Below are positions 8,599 through 17,757 of a stretch of DNA of 64,000 nucleotides, piece after piece. The notes under the pieces were generated by a model. It worked only from the letters and a program-made list of their open reading frames with translations, had not been told where the DNA came from and searched no databases. Source of the DNA: Paenibacillus puerhi (GTDB lineage Bacteria; Bacillota; Bacilli; Paenibacillales; NBRC-103111); assembly GCF_009846885.1 (NCBI RefSeq), contig NZ_WUWM01000005.1:124001-188000 (forward strand), given 5' to 3'. Each line of letters opens with the position of its first letter. Position 1 is the first letter of the stretch. Both the position numbers and the translations under genes were made by a program.

Positions 8599-10380
8599 AT
8601 GTTTAGAAGCTGGAATAATCTGAGAGTCAAGTTCATTATCGGCTTTCTTGTCGTCATCACCCCTTTGCTTGTGTTTGTCTTCTTCAATAATCTATATGCG
8701 ACGACGGTGGTGCGCGATCAGGTCTCCAGAGCGTATATCGATCAATTGGAGAAGCAGGTGAATCAGCATGACCTCGTCATGAAAATGACCAACTCGTATA
8801 TCTACTCGGTTCCGGACAGGGACCCGGATATCACCGCGTTATACTTCACGTCTTCCTCCACCAATGAATACGCCCTTATCCGTCAGCGAATTATTAACAA
8901 GTTCAGCATCGATATCGATTTTTACAATATCATCGACTCGCTGTTTCTTTATACGGTTCCGAGCGACGAGTTTATATTTATGAGCAAGAGCAGCTATAAC
9001 GATAGAATGGAGCTGCTGGACAAGCTTCTGCCAGCTATACGGCAGGAGGAAGAGAGCCCGGTTAACCCGGAGTGGAGAATCGTCGATTCGGAGAAGGAAC
9101 GGGCCATGATGAAGGTTGTCATGATCAACCCGTCTCTCTATATGGGCGCCTGGATCAAATTCAATGATCTGCTGGAGCCGATCGAGGCGATCGAGGACGA
9201 GAAGCTGGCCGGGAGCGTGATCGTGGACAAGCACGGGATTCCTCTCTCGGATACGACTCTTTCGCCCGAGCTGCTCGGTGTGATCGGATCGCATATGGGC
9301 GGGAGCGACCGCCCGTATCAAACGGTCAAGCATCCGACTAACGGTCAGAAATATTTGCTGCTCAGCGTAAAATTCGATCTGGCCGACGTATACTATACCC
9401 TGCTGATCAAGGAGGAGGCTTTGCTTCAAAATCTTCCTTTTTTCCAAAGAGCGGTCTTCCTGATACCGGCGGTCGCCGGGGTTATCCTGCTGTTCTCCCT
9501 GCTCTTTATCCGCAAAATTCTTTTCACGCCGATGAATGTCATGATGCAAGGAATGCGGCGGGTGATGAAAGGAGATCTGGAGGTCCGTCTTACCCATGAA
9601 TCCTCCACCGAGTTTGATTTTCTGATCCGAACCTTCAACGACATGGTTGCCCAGATTCAGCATCTGAAGATCGACGTGTACGAGGAGCAGCTGCGGACCA
9701 AGGAGGCGGAGTATAAGCATCTCCAGGTGCAGATTAATCCCCACTTTTATTTGAATTCGCTGAACATCATCTACAGCCTTGCCGCTCTGCACAAGCATGA
9801 GCTGGTGCAGAAGATGGCCGAGCATCTGGCGGAATATTTCCGGTTCGCGATCCGCACGAACCGAAGCTTTGTCCGGCTCCATGAGGAAATCGCCCATATC
9901 GACAACTACATGGAAATTCAGAAGCTGCGCTTTCCGCGCAAGCTGACCTTCGCCGTAAGTTTACCCGACCGATACGAGGCCTGCGTCATTCCTCCCTTAA
10001 CCATACAACCGTTCGTAGAGAATAGCGTGGTACACGGCTTCAAGCACCGGAAGCAGGTACTGGCGATATCCGTCCAGATCGGGCCCGACGAGCGGCTGGA
10101 CGATACGATTCAGATCCTGATCAAGGATAACGGTCCCGGGTTCCCGCCCGCTCTGCTGGAGATGCTCCAAAGCGAGCAGTTTGACGGCGAGTACGGAGAC
10201 AAGCATCTGGGCATATGGAATGTCAGGCACCGGTTGAAAATGAAATTCGGCGAGCGAGCTTCCGTACAATTCAGCAATGAGGAGGAGCATGGAGCCGTCG
10301 TTAGGATTAGACTGCCTATGCAAGTATTCAATGAACAATCAGGAGGGGCCGCTCATGTACAAGCTGTTGATCGTGGATGA
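8599..10380 (+). CDS. YesM-type sensor histidine kinase
   Basis: 593 residues. Transmembrane helix about 12-32, extracytoplasmic sensor region about 33-285, second helix about 286-306, HAMP (about 307-360), then a His_kinase family domain with HLQVQINPHFYLNSLN; the predicted phosphorylated His is residue 382. The HATPase domain has NSVVHG (N box) and DNGPGF (G box). This is the YesM class, which senses extracellular sugars and phosphorylates a YesN-type regulator, encoded immediately downstream with a 26-base overlap. The context points to control of the LplB/LplC-type transporter at 12.2-15.7 kb. Start ATG 8599 after GGGGAGGGG. Confidence 0.95.
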   Translation: MFRSWNNLRVKFIIGFLVVITPLLVFVFFNNLYATTVVRDQVSRAYIDQLEKQVNQHDLVMKMTNSYIYSVPDRDPDITALYFTSSSTNEYALIRQRIINKFSIDIDFYNIIDSLFLYTVPSDEFIFMSKSSYNDRMELLDKLLPAIRQEEESPVNPEWRIVDSEKERAMMKVVMINPSLYMGAWIKFNDLLEPIEAIEDEKLAGSVIVDKHGIPLSDTTLSPELLGVIGSHMGGSDRPYQTVKHPTNGQKYLLLSVKFDLADVYYTLLIKEEALLQNLPFFQRAVFLIPAVAGVILLFSLLFIRKILFTPMNVMMQGMRRVMKGDLEVRLTHESSTEFDFLIRTFNDMVAQIQHLKIDVYEEQLRTKEAEYKHLQVQINPHFYLNSLNIIYSLAALHKHELVQKMAEHLAEYFRFAIRTNRSFVRLHEEIAHIDNYMEIQKLRFPRKLTFAVSLPDRYEACVIPPLTIQPFVENSVVHGFKHRKQVLAISVQIGPDERLDDTIQILIKDNGPGFPPALLEMLQSEQFDGEYGDKHLGIWNVRHRLKMKFGERASVQFSNEEEHGAVVRIRLPMQVFNEQSGGAAHVQAVDRG

Positions 10381-11968
10381 TGAAGAATATGCCGTCCAGG
10401 CGCTGCATGAGAAGGTCGCATGGACGGAGGCAGGGATAACGGACATCCATACCGCTTTCGATGCCGAGGAAGCGAGGGAGGTTCTCGGTCAGGCCGATAT
10501 CGACGTCATCGTATGCGATATCGAGATGCCGGGTGAGAACGGGCTTGATCTGCTGCAAAGCATCCGGGACCAGGGACTCGATACCGAGATGATCTTTCTA
10601 ACCGGTCATGCCCAGTTCAGCTATGCTCAGCTGGCGCTGCAGCTTGGGAGCTTCAGTTATTTATTGAAGCCGGTGAAGTATGACCAGTTGCTGCAGGTGG
10701 TGAAGGAAGCGCTGGAGAAGAGAAGCCAGGCAAGAGAGATGAAGCAGCAGCATGAAACCTATTCCAAATATTACGGCTTATGGAACTCTCAGAAGCCGCT
10801 GCTCGTCGAACGGTTCTGGCAGGATGTGCTGGCCGAGCGGATAGCCCCGTCGCCGTCGAAGCTCGCGGAGCTCATGGATACGTACAGCATCGAGTTTAAG
10901 CCGGATAGCCTGCTGATGCCGATCATGATCAGCATCGAGCAATGGAACAAGGAGCTCAGCGTACGCGATGAGGAGATCGTCGAGTATGCGCTGCGCAACG
11001 CAGCCGCCGAGATCATCCAGAGCGGCAGGCAGGGGATCGTTCTGCAGGACCGTCACGGCATCAACCTGGTGCTGCTCTATGTGCTCCGGGATATGCCGCT
11101 CGGCCGGGAGGAGCTGCAGCAGCAGTGCAGACAATACATTGAAGCATGCTCCAAGTATTTCTATTGCCACGTCTCCTGCTATATCGCGGACCCGACTCCG
11201 ATCGAGGACCTGACCCAGGTGTATTACGAGCTGCTGGAGGCGGAGCGCAACAATATTCGAAACTCCAGGACTGTGATCTGGAATGAGCCCCAGGAGCTGG
11301 CCATGGCGACTGCCCTGCCTATTCCCTGGTTTTCGGAGCTTGCAGTCTTGTTCGAGACGGGGAAGAAGGAAGAGTTCGTAAAACGGATGCAAGAGGGCTT
11401 CGAGCTGCTCCGGCAGCAGCCTTCCTTGACGGTCGAAACTCTAGGGGCCTTCTACCATGCATTGCTGAATCTAGTGTACAACGTCTTTCATAAGCAGGGC
11501 ATCTCGGTGCATCATTTGTACTCCGCCAAGGAATTCAGCGATATTGCGCATGCGACCAAAAGTCTGAATCATCTGCAGGCATGGGCGATGAAGGTAGCCA
11601 CCATCGGAATCGAGCGGCTATACCCGTCGAATTCGGACAAAATGCCCGTGCTGGAGCAAATCTATGCATACGTGAAGGAGCATATGGCGGAAGAAATGAC
11701 GCGCGAGGATATCGCTTCGTTCGTTCATTTCAATCCCGCGTACCTGTCCCGTATGTTCAAGAAGGAAAGCGGGATTTCGTTGTTCGATTATATTTTGCAG
11801 CAGCGGGTCGAGAAGGCCAAGCAGCTGCTCGCGGAATCTCCGCTGAAGATCAGCGAAATCGCGGAGATGACCGGCTACGGCAATTTTTCGCATTTTACAA
11901 AAATGTTCAAGAAGGTTACCGGCCAGACGCCGCAAGAGTACCGCAAGCAGACGAGAGCCGAGGAATAG
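10355..11968 (+). CDS. YesN-type response regulator with AraC DNA-binding domain
   Basis: 537 residues. Receiver domain at the N-terminus with IVDDEE, the phosphoacceptor Asp55 in VCDIEMPG, T84-like FLTGHA and SYLLKPVK. A long poorly conserved middle region follows, then two AraC-type helix-turn-helix motifs in the last 100 residues (MTREDIASFVHFNPAYLSRM and LKISEIAEMTGYGNFSHFTK). Start ATG 10355 lies ten bases after an AGGAGGGG box; the frame stays open upstream but inside the kinase gene. Partner of the preceding kinase; expected to activate the ABC transporter operon downstream. Confidence 0.95.
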   Translation: MYKLLIVDDEEYAVQALHEKVAWTEAGITDIHTAFDAEEAREVLGQADIDVIVCDIEMPGENGLDLLQSIRDQGLDTEMIFLTGHAQFSYAQLALQLGSFSYLLKPVKYDQLLQVVKEALEKRSQAREMKQQHETYSKYYGLWNSQKPLLVERFWQDVLAERIAPSPSKLAELMDTYSIEFKPDSLLMPIMISIEQWNKELSVRDEEIVEYALRNAAAEIIQSGRQGIVLQDRHGINLVLLYVLRDMPLGREELQQQCRQYIEACSKYFYCHVSCYIADPTPIEDLTQVYYELLEAERNNIRNSRTVIWNEPQELAMATALPIPWFSELAVLFETGKKEEFVKRMQEGFELLRQQPSLTVETLGAFYHALLNLVYNVFHKQGISVHHLYSAKEFSDIAHATKSLNHLQAWAMKVATIGIERLYPSNSDKMPVLEQIYAYVKEHMAEEMTREDIASFVHFNPAYLSRMFKKESGISLFDYILQQRVEKAKQLLAESPLKISEIAEMTGYGNFSHFTKMFKKVTGQTPQEYRKQTRAEE

Positions 11969-11999
11969 CCCTCGGGCAGGAACGTTCGCAAGCGAGAGC

Positions 12000-12062
12000 G
12001 CCCCAGCCTTTGTCATGGACTGTGCAGTGATGCGCGCCGTGAGAAGCGCTGGGCTTTTTTTC
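12000..12062 (+). terminator. Terminator after the two-component genes
   Basis: GCCCCAGC near 11999-12006 pairs, with one bulged base, with GCTGGGC (12048-12054) ahead of seven or more T. It separates the regulator genes from the transporter operon, which therefore needs its own promoter; a TATACT element at 12142-12147 is the best -10 candidate. Confidence 0.7.
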
Positions 12063-12181
12063 GTCATTCGCCGGGCGGGCAGGTCACAAAAGCGTTAGTC
12101 GGGAAGTCACAGCAGTTATAGAGGGGGTTTCCATGTTCTTCTATACTATAGACATAGAGGAGAAAGAGAGGAGAGACAGAC

Positions 12182-13162
12182 ATGGAAACTGTGGGGGCCC
12201 GCACGCCTGAGAGGACCGTTCGTCCGCTTAAGCAGGCCAAACGCCGTTCGGGATTCGCAAGCAATTTCAGCAAGTTCAAAATCCTGTATCTGATGTTTTT
12301 GCCGGGAACGCTATTCTTGCTGATTAACAATTATTTGCCGATGGCCGGTGTTGTTATGGCATTCAAGGATGTCAACTTTACCGACGGTCCCTTCCGCAGT
12401 CCGTGGAGCGGACTACAGAACTTTAAATATTTGTTCGCTACGGACGCCGCCTGGAGTACGACCTACAATACCTTGATGTATAACAGCATCTTCATCGGTC
12501 TGAATCTGATCATAGGCGTCGGGATGGCCGTCATGCTGTATGAGGTCAAGAGCAGGCGGTTATCGAAGATTTATCAGTCGGCTATGTTTTTCCCTTACTT
12601 CTTATCGATGGTCGTCATCAGTTACTTGGTGCTGGCTTTCCTGGGAGTAGAAACCGGCTATATCAACACCTCGGTGCTGAAGGCGTTCGGGATGGAGCCG
12701 ATCGATTGGTACATGACGCCCGAATATTGGACCTATATCCTTCCGTTCGTCAATGTCTGGAAAAACATCGGATACTACGTCGTCATTTATTACGCCGCTA
12801 TTATCGGGATTGACGAGGAATATTTCGAAGCGGCCGTTCTCGATGGCGCGAGCAAGTGGAAGCAGATCGTGCATATTACGATACCGTTTCTGTCGCCGCT
12901 TATCATCACGATGACGCTGCTGCAGATCGGACGGATTTTCTACGCGGACTTCGGCTTGTTCTTCAACGTACCGCTCGATGCAGGACCGTTATACCCGACT
13001 ACCCAGGTCATCGATACGTATGTGTACCGGACCTTTATCCAGAACGGGGATGCGGGCATGGCATCGGCAGCAGGTCTTTATCAGGCCTTCGTCGGGTTCG
13101 TACTCGTGCTTCTTGCCAACTTCGCCGTGAGAAAGTTCGATAGAAACTCAGCTCTATTCTAA
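12182..13162 (+). CDS. LplB-type sugar ABC transporter permease
   Basis: 326 residues, six predicted membrane helices after a 35-residue basic cytosolic N-terminus. The EAA loop is seen in FEAAVLDGASKWKQIVHITIPFL, which contacts the ATPase. First permease of a binding-protein-dependent transporter; with the next two genes it forms a LplB/LplC/LplA-type set for complex oligosaccharides. No ATPase gene is nearby, as is usual for these systems, which share a common MsmX-like ATPase encoded elsewhere. ATG 12182 follows a GAGGAGA box. Probably regulated by the upstream YesM/YesN pair. Confidence 0.93.
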   Translation: METVGARTPERTVRPLKQAKRRSGFASNFSKFKILYLMFLPGTLFLLINNYLPMAGVVMAFKDVNFTDGPFRSPWSGLQNFKYLFATDAAWSTTYNTLMYNSIFIGLNLIIGVGMAVMLYEVKSRRLSKIYQSAMFFPYFLSMVVISYLVLAFLGVETGYINTSVLKAFGMEPIDWYMTPEYWTYILPFVNVWKNIGYYVVIYYAAIIGIDEEYFEAAVLDGASKWKQIVHITIPFLSPLIITMTLLQIGRIFYADFGLFFNVPLDAGPLYPTTQVIDTYVYRTFIQNGDAGMASAAGLYQAFVGFVLVLLANFAVRKFDRNSALF

Positions 13163-13184
13163 AAGCAGACAGGGAGGGAAAGGT

Positions 13185-14102
13185 ATGAGCGGGCAGCAGA
13201 GCGGCAAGGCGCTAGATGCGTCAACCGGCTCAAGCATTGCGATTAACACGTTTTTCATCATATGGACTCTCCTTTGCGTGGTCCCTTTCATTCTGGTCAT
13301 TTCGATCTCCTTCTCGGACGAGAATACGATTCTGGCCAACGGGTATAAGTTTATTCCGGAAACGTTCAGTCTGAACGCCTATGAGTATATCATCAAGGAT
13401 AAGATGCAGGTGCTGAACGCCTATCGCGTTTCCATCACGGTTACGATCACAGGGACGCTGCTCAGCCTGCTGATCACGGCGCTTTATGCCTATCCGTTGT
13501 CCAGATCGGACTTGCCTTATCGCGGATTTTTCTCCTTCTATGTCTTTTTTACTCTACTGTTCAACGGCGGGCTCGTTCCTTTCTATTTCCTGTACGTGAT
13601 GGTGCTCGGGCTGAAGAATTCCATGCTGGCCCTGATCTTGCCGCTGCTTCTCCAGCCGTTCTTCGTCATCATCATGCGTACGTTTTTCCAAACCTCCATC
13701 CCGCCCGCGGTCATTGAAGCCGCCAAAATCGATGGAGCCGGAGAATTCGGCATCTTCTGGAGAATTATTATTCCGCTTTCCATGCCGGTCATAGCAAGCG
13801 TAGGCTTGTTCACGACCCTTAACTATTGGAATGACTGGTTCCTCAGCCTCTTGTTCATTGAGCCGGGCAACAACAATGTAGGCTTGCAGTATTTGCTGCA
13901 GCGGGCTGTGCTGAATATCCAGTATATTACGCAAAACTCGAACGTATCCCAGTACTTGTCGGGCTCGGATCTGGCGAATCTGCCGAACCGTACGCTGCAG
14001 ATGGCGATGGCTGTCGTAGGGATCGGTCCCATCATCTTTGCTTACCCGTTCTTCCAGAAATACTTTGTCAAAGGTCTTACGGTTGGTGCGGTCAAAGGCT
14101 AG
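13185..14102 (+). CDS. LplC-type sugar ABC transporter permease
   Basis: 305 residues, six predicted helices, EAA loop IEAAKIDGAGEFGIFWRIIIP and the characteristic end YFVKGLTVGAVKG of the LplC/YtcP class. It forms the membrane channel with the product of the preceding gene, 22 bases upstream. RBS AGGGAGGGAAAGG before ATG 13185. Confidence 0.93.
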   Translation: MSGQQSGKALDASTGSSIAINTFFIIWTLLCVVPFILVISISFSDENTILANGYKFIPETFSLNAYEYIIKDKMQVLNAYRVSITVTITGTLLSLLITALYAYPLSRSDLPYRGFFSFYVFFTLLFNGGLVPFYFLYVMVLGLKNSMLALILPLLLQPFFVIIMRTFFQTSIPPAVIEAAKIDGAGEFGIFWRIIIPLSMPVIASVGLFTTLNYWNDWFLSLLFIEPGNNNVGLQYLLQRAVLNIQYITQNSNVSQYLSGSDLANLPNRTLQMAMAVVGIGPIIFAYPFFQKYFVKGLTVGAVKG

Positions 14103-14166
14103 ATCCGGGTTAGTCGACCGGTTAGCATAGAGCAAACAAATTTATTATGCCAGTGGGAGGGTTTGT

Positions 14167-15708
14167 ATGAAAACAAATAAAAAGAAGAGCTTGTTTCTAA
14201 TGCTGCCGCTTACATGTGCTTTGGCCTTAAGCGCTTGCAGCGGAGGGAGCACACCGGCCGGGACGGAGGCTCCGAAGCCTGAGGACCCGAAAGGAGCGAC
14301 TACGAATACGGCGCCTCCAAAGGAGACCGCTTTGTATGAAGTAAGCCTGCAGTATCCGGGCGTGCCGCAAAAAGCAGTCGCGGCGGTGGAGGCCGAGGCC
14401 AACAAATATCTCGCCAGCCAGAATATCGGAGCTACGCTGAAGATCAATGCGATCGATTGGGGACAATGGGATCAGAAGCTGAACCTGATGATTGCCTCGG
14501 GCGAAAAATCCGACATTATTTTCACGGCAGCCTGGCAAAACTATACCGTTAACGTAGCCAAGGGCGCTTTCCTGGACATCGGCGAGCTGTTGAAGTCGGA
14601 TGGCAAGGATATTGTTGCCAATCTGGACTCTAGATTTCTCGAGGGCTCCAAGATCGGAGGCAAAAATTACGGCGTACCGACCAACAAGGAGCTGGCGGCT
14701 ACGCGCGGCGTGATCGTCCGCAAGGACTTGGCGGATAAATATAAAATGGATCTGACCGCCGTAAAAACGTGGGAGGATCTGGAGCCTCTCTTCAAGATTA
14801 TTAAAGAGAACGAGCCGACCATCACACCATTCTATAATTCGAACGCCAATAACGGAAATGGGCTGCTGGACAATCTGGATTGGGACTACTTGGGGGATGC
14901 CTCCGTTCCTGGCGTCATCCGCAAGATCGGCAAGGAAACGAAAGTTATGAATGCGCTTGAAACGCCGGAGTATCTGGAAAAAGCGAAGCTGGCCCGCAAA
15001 TGGTACTTGGCCGGTTATATCAATAAAGATGCGGCAACTTCGACGGTATTCCCAAGAGACCAGGCTAAGGCGGGCAAGGCGTTTGCCTTTACGGACGGCC
15101 TGAAGCCTGGGAAAGCGGCAGAAGAGCAAGGCTATATCGGCTTCCCGCTGGAGCAGATCGATCTGACGCAGCCAACGATCACGACAGGCGACGCGTCCGG
15201 TGCTATGCTGGCTATCTCCAAAACGTCGAAAAATCCGAAGCTGGCTATGCAGATCATCAATCTTCTTCATAAAGACCCTGTCTTCAACAATCTGATCAAC
15301 TTCGGGATTGAAGGCAAGCATTACGTGAAGGTGAGCGACAAAATTATCAAAAACGGCCCTGAAGCCGAGCAGTATAACCCAGGGGCCCAATGGCAGCTTG
15401 GCAATCAGTTCCTCAATTTCTTGAAGGAAAACGAAGATCCGAAAAAGTGGGAGCTGTACAAATCGTTCAACGATAAAGGCGTAGCTTCTCCATCGTTCGG
15501 CTTCGCTTTCAATTCTCAACCGGTCAAAACGGAGATCGCTGCCTATACAACGCTCAATGAGCAATACCACGTTCCGTTGACGACAGGTTCTGTCGATCCT
15601 GACAAGATGATTGCCGAATTCCTGGAGAAACAGAAAAAAGCCGGAGTCGATAAAATTATCGCAGAAAAGCAAAAACAATTGGATGAGTTTCTGGCTCAAA
15701 AGAAATAA
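14167..15708 (+). CDS. Sugar ABC transporter solute-binding lipoprotein (LplA type)
   Basis: 513 residues. Lipoprotein signal: basic start, hydrophobic core, lipobox ALSAC with Cys about residue 23, then a Pro/Thr/Ala/Glu-rich linker (about 24-55). The rest reads as an extracellular family-1 solute-binding protein (QWDQKLNLMIASGEKSDIIFT, VWxxLEPLFKIIKENEP-like segment, SKTSKNPKLAMQIINLLH). It captures the sugar for the two permeases upstream. Substrate cannot be told from sequence. A strong hairpin closes the operon at 15769-15812. Confidence 0.93.
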   Translation: MKTNKKKSLFLMLPLTCALALSACSGGSTPAGTEAPKPEDPKGATTNTAPPKETALYEVSLQYPGVPQKAVAAVEAEANKYLASQNIGATLKINAIDWGQWDQKLNLMIASGEKSDIIFTAAWQNYTVNVAKGAFLDIGELLKSDGKDIVANLDSRFLEGSKIGGKNYGVPTNKELAATRGVIVRKDLADKYKMDLTAVKTWEDLEPLFKIIKENEPTITPFYNSNANNGNGLLDNLDWDYLGDASVPGVIRKIGKETKVMNALETPEYLEKAKLARKWYLAGYINKDAATSTVFPRDQAKAGKAFAFTDGLKPGKAAEEQGYIGFPLEQIDLTQPTITTGDASGAMLAISKTSKNPKLAMQIINLLHKDPVFNNLINFGIEGKHYVKVSDKIIKNGPEAEQYNPGAQWQLGNQFLNFLKENEDPKKWELYKSFNDKGVASPSFGFAFNSQPVKTEIAAYTTLNEQYHVPLTTGSVDPDKMIAEFLEKQKKAGVDKIIAEKQKQLDEFLAQKK

Positions 15709-15768
15709 CGAACACGCCTCGTCTGGCGGGTTCGCGGAATTCCATTAACGAAAGCAGCTTTGCGCAAA

Positions 15769-15812
15769 CAGGCCGCAGCTCTGTAGGTGAACCTTCCTAC
15801 AACTGCGGCCTG
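15769..15812 (+). terminator. Hairpin closing the LplB/C/A-type operon
   Basis: CAGGCCGCAG (15769-15778) pairs with CTGCGGCCTG (15803-15812), with a second short pairing (GTAGG/CCTAC) inside. It is followed by TTGTTGT rather than a clean T-run, so termination efficiency is uncertain. It also lies just beyond the end of the minus-strand esterase remnant and may serve both sides. Confidence 0.65.
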
Positions 15813-15822
15813 CTTGTTGTCG

Positions 15823-16120
15823 TTAAGCAAATAACCACCTGAGAGCTTCGGGGAAATGTTTGACGAAGAACACCCCGTCGTGCGTTCCTCCTTCTTCCTC
15901 TACGAATTTCAGCCGGCTCTCGGGATAGCTCTTGCGGACAAGCGCGTTGTAAGCCAGATGGGTATTAGGAACCATGTGCTGATCAGCGCTTTGGCCGGCC
16001 AGGGCGTGTACTCGTCATGGCGGTTAATCGGCTCGATGCCGACCAGAATAAGCTCGGGCAGCGACTTGACGGATTGTGTCCCTCATGCTTGCTCATCTCC
16101 CGAATGTTCTCTTGGACGCA
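15823..16120 (-). pseudogene. Remnant of an alpha/beta-hydrolase esterase (internal deletion, frameshifts)
   Basis: Read on the minus strand, one frame near 16060-15990 gives LPELILVGIEPINRHDEY followed by TPWPAK, matching the region before the nucleophile elbow of YbbA/IroE-type esterases. Another frame from about 16005 to the stop at 15823 gives SADQHMVPNTHLAYN ... GGTHDGVFFVKHFPEALRW, the C-terminal part with the catalytic His of the same family. The two halves are joined in different frames, and the middle of the family, including the G-x-S-x-G nucleophile, is missing. An in-frame TGA lies further upstream. It is therefore a degenerate gene, with at least one deletion. Family membership is recognised by eye. 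Confidence 0.7.
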
Positions 16121-16131
16121 AGAGCGGAGCG

Positions 16132-16158
16132 GGGCGCGATCCGCGCACACCACTCCGC
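16132..16158 (-). terminator. Hairpin downstream of the DUF1450 gene
   Basis: AGCGGAG (16132-16138) and CTCCGCT (16152-16158) form a stem just past the stop of the DUF1450 gene. The plus-strand side carries AAGATTTT after it, and there is no clean T-run in the minus direction, so this is only a candidate terminator. Confidence 0.4.
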
Positions 16159-16165
16159 TAAGATT

Positions 16166-16420
16166 TTAGATCAAAACCGTTTCTTTGTCATGAACCGAGC
16201 CATTGAGCAGCTGTTTGAGCTGCTCATACAGCAGATCCGGTGATTCGGCACAGATCAATCCGGACTTGCCTACTTTAGCTACGCATTGCTTGGAGCACTG
16301 CTTGCAGCAGCCAAGACAATCCTTCTTCTTATGCTCAATGTCCGGGAATTCGTCCTTCATCGACTTGAATACGGACTTGGAGCCGTTTTTGAAATTTTTA
16401 CAGCAGTACTTGATTTTCAT
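16166..16420 (-). CDS. DUF1450 family protein, Fur-box-controlled
   Basis: 84 residues, Cys- and Lys-rich: CC at 6-7, CLGCC near 35-39, CSKQC at about 42-46, and a lone Cys near 57. The spacing fits DUF1450 (YuzB-like) proteins, small cytosolic Firmicutes proteins of unknown function, some resembling thioredoxin-like or ferredoxin-like folds. AAGGAGA sits nine bases before the ATG at 16420. A near-consensus Fur box lies 29-47 bases upstream of the start, so expression is expected under iron limitation. Whether the Cys bind a metal is inference. Confidence 0.88.
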   Translation of the reverse strand: MKIKYCCKNFKNGSKSVFKSMKDEFPDIEHKKKDCLGCCKQCSKQCVAKVGKSGLICAESPDLLYEQLKQLLNGSVHDKETVLI

Positions 16421-16448
16421 CAGACCGTCTCCTTGAGCATGCTGGCAT

Positions 16449-16467
16449 GCTAATGATAATCATTATC
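16449..16467. promoter_or_regulatory. Fur box upstream of the DUF1450 gene
   Basis: GCTAATGATAATCATTATC matches the classical 19-base Fur consensus (GATAATGATAATCATTATC) at 17 of 19 positions, with the palindromic core TGATAATCA intact. It is centred about 38 bases before the DUF1450 start, as expected for an iron-responsive repressor site overlapping the promoter. Confidence 0.85.
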
Positions 16468-16538
16468 GATTATTATAGGCGCCATACAAGTCTGCTGTCA
16501 ATGGAGAATCGGCGGGGTGCCGCAGGCGGCTTGCAAGC

Positions 16539-17525
16539 TTAAGTAAGCTGCACGCCTTCTTCCCTTCCTGAAGCATGAGAGCGGTATATCGCATCGATCA
16601 CCGCTACGATATGCCGGGAATCCTCGAGCGTGCAAGCCGTCTCGCTTCCGGTTTCGATATGGCGGATCAAGTCGAGCAGCTGCAGGACGAAGGGGGATTC
16701 TGCCTGCGGGGTCTCGACCGGCTCGTAGTCTTTACCGAGGCTGGCTTGAAGGGAGACGCCTGTTTTCAAACAGAGCTTGCCGCCGGAGAACAAGAGCTCG
16801 GTTTCATTGCGGGCCGCTCCCTTATAGCCGGATTGTACGATCGTGGTGGCGATTCCGTTCTCGTGATGAAGGAACACTGCACCTCCGCCTTCCACATCTC
16901 CCTTGCTCCCCGCATGGCTGACGAGAGCCTTCACTCGAAGCACGCGCGAGCCGCTGAGCCATACCGCCTTGTCCACGGAGTGCGAGCCGAGATTGGCGAG
17001 AATCCCGCCGCCCGACAGCCTCTTCTCGAAGAACCAGGCCGGCCGGCTGTCGTGGAAGTAATCGATGTGCCGGGCGTCGTTGATCATAAGCAGCTGTCCG
17101 AGCGTTCCTTCCTTGATCCACCGCTTAGCCTCCAGATTGTGCGGGATATATCTTTGGGTATGTCCGACGAGAATCCGGATGCCTGCCCTTCGCACCGCCT
17201 GCATGATCTCGTCGCATTCCTCCGCATTAAGCGCCATTGGCTTTTCCAGCAGAAGATGACAGCCCGCTTCGGCACAAGCGAGGGCAGCTTCCTTGTGCAG
17301 GAAGTGGGGCAGCGTGACGATCGCCAGATCAGGCCTTTCTACTTGAAGCATCCTGCGGTAGTCCGTATAGGCTTGCACTCCGCTGTAGGCCTGTGCCAGT
17401 GTTCTGGCCCGGTCTTCCTGTATATCCGCAATCGCGACCGGTGTCGTTGACTCCAGTTGTTGGAGCGCATTCAGATGGGACTGGGCTATCGCACCTGCCC
17501 CGATTACTGCTACCCGATAGTTCAT
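16539..17525 (-). CDS. Gfo/Idh/MocA family oxidoreductase
   Basis: 328 residues. Rossmann NAD(P)-binding motif VIGAGAIAQSH at residues 6-16, the family's EKP (LLLEKPMALNAEEC, about 91-104, Lys expected in catalysis) and a C-terminal substrate domain with GGGILANLGSHSVDKAVWL. These enzymes oxidise or reduce sugars, inositols or their derivatives with NAD(P). Monocistronic, on the opposite strand from its neighbours; the start is the ATG at 17525 after GGAGGAA. The substrate is unknown. Confidence 0.9.
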   Translation of the reverse strand: MNYRVAVIGAGAIAQSHLNALQQLESTTPVAIADIQEDRARTLAQAYSGVQAYTDYRRMLQVERPDLAIVTLPHFLHKEAALACAEAGCHLLLEKPMALNAEECDEIMQAVRRAGIRILVGHTQRYIPHNLEAKRWIKEGTLGQLLMINDARHIDYFHDSRPAWFFEKRLSGGGILANLGSHSVDKAVWLSGSRVLRVKALVSHAGSKGDVEGGGAVFLHHENGIATTIVQSGYKGAARNETELLFSGGKLCLKTGVSLQASLGKDYEPVETPQAESPFVLQLLDLIRHIETGSETACTLEDSRHIVAVIDAIYRSHASGREEGVQLT

Positions 17526-17757
17526 GTTCGTTCCTCCACAACCGATTTTAGGCTTGTTTGGTATTCCGATACATGCCCATTATAACAGCGGCGATCCGCT
17601 GCTGGAAGCTTGCCGTCTGTCTTTAATGCAGCGATAAATGCAAGGATAAACAAGACTTTGGTCCAGTTCTAACCTGTTCGCAGGTTGGTGGGAAGAGAAA
17701 GTCTGCGATCTTATAATAAGTTTATACATGACAGGAAAAAGGAAGGTTTGGATAAGG

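Noticed and set aside
14227..15699. Long open frame opposite the LplA-type binding protein
   Set aside because: It mirrors the codon pattern of the well-supported lipoprotein gene and has no ribosome site; an antisense shadow of a GC-biased gene.
15856..16161. Plus-strand frame over the esterase remnant
   Set aside because: The esterase similarity is on the minus strand; the plus frame has no ribosome site or recognisable content.
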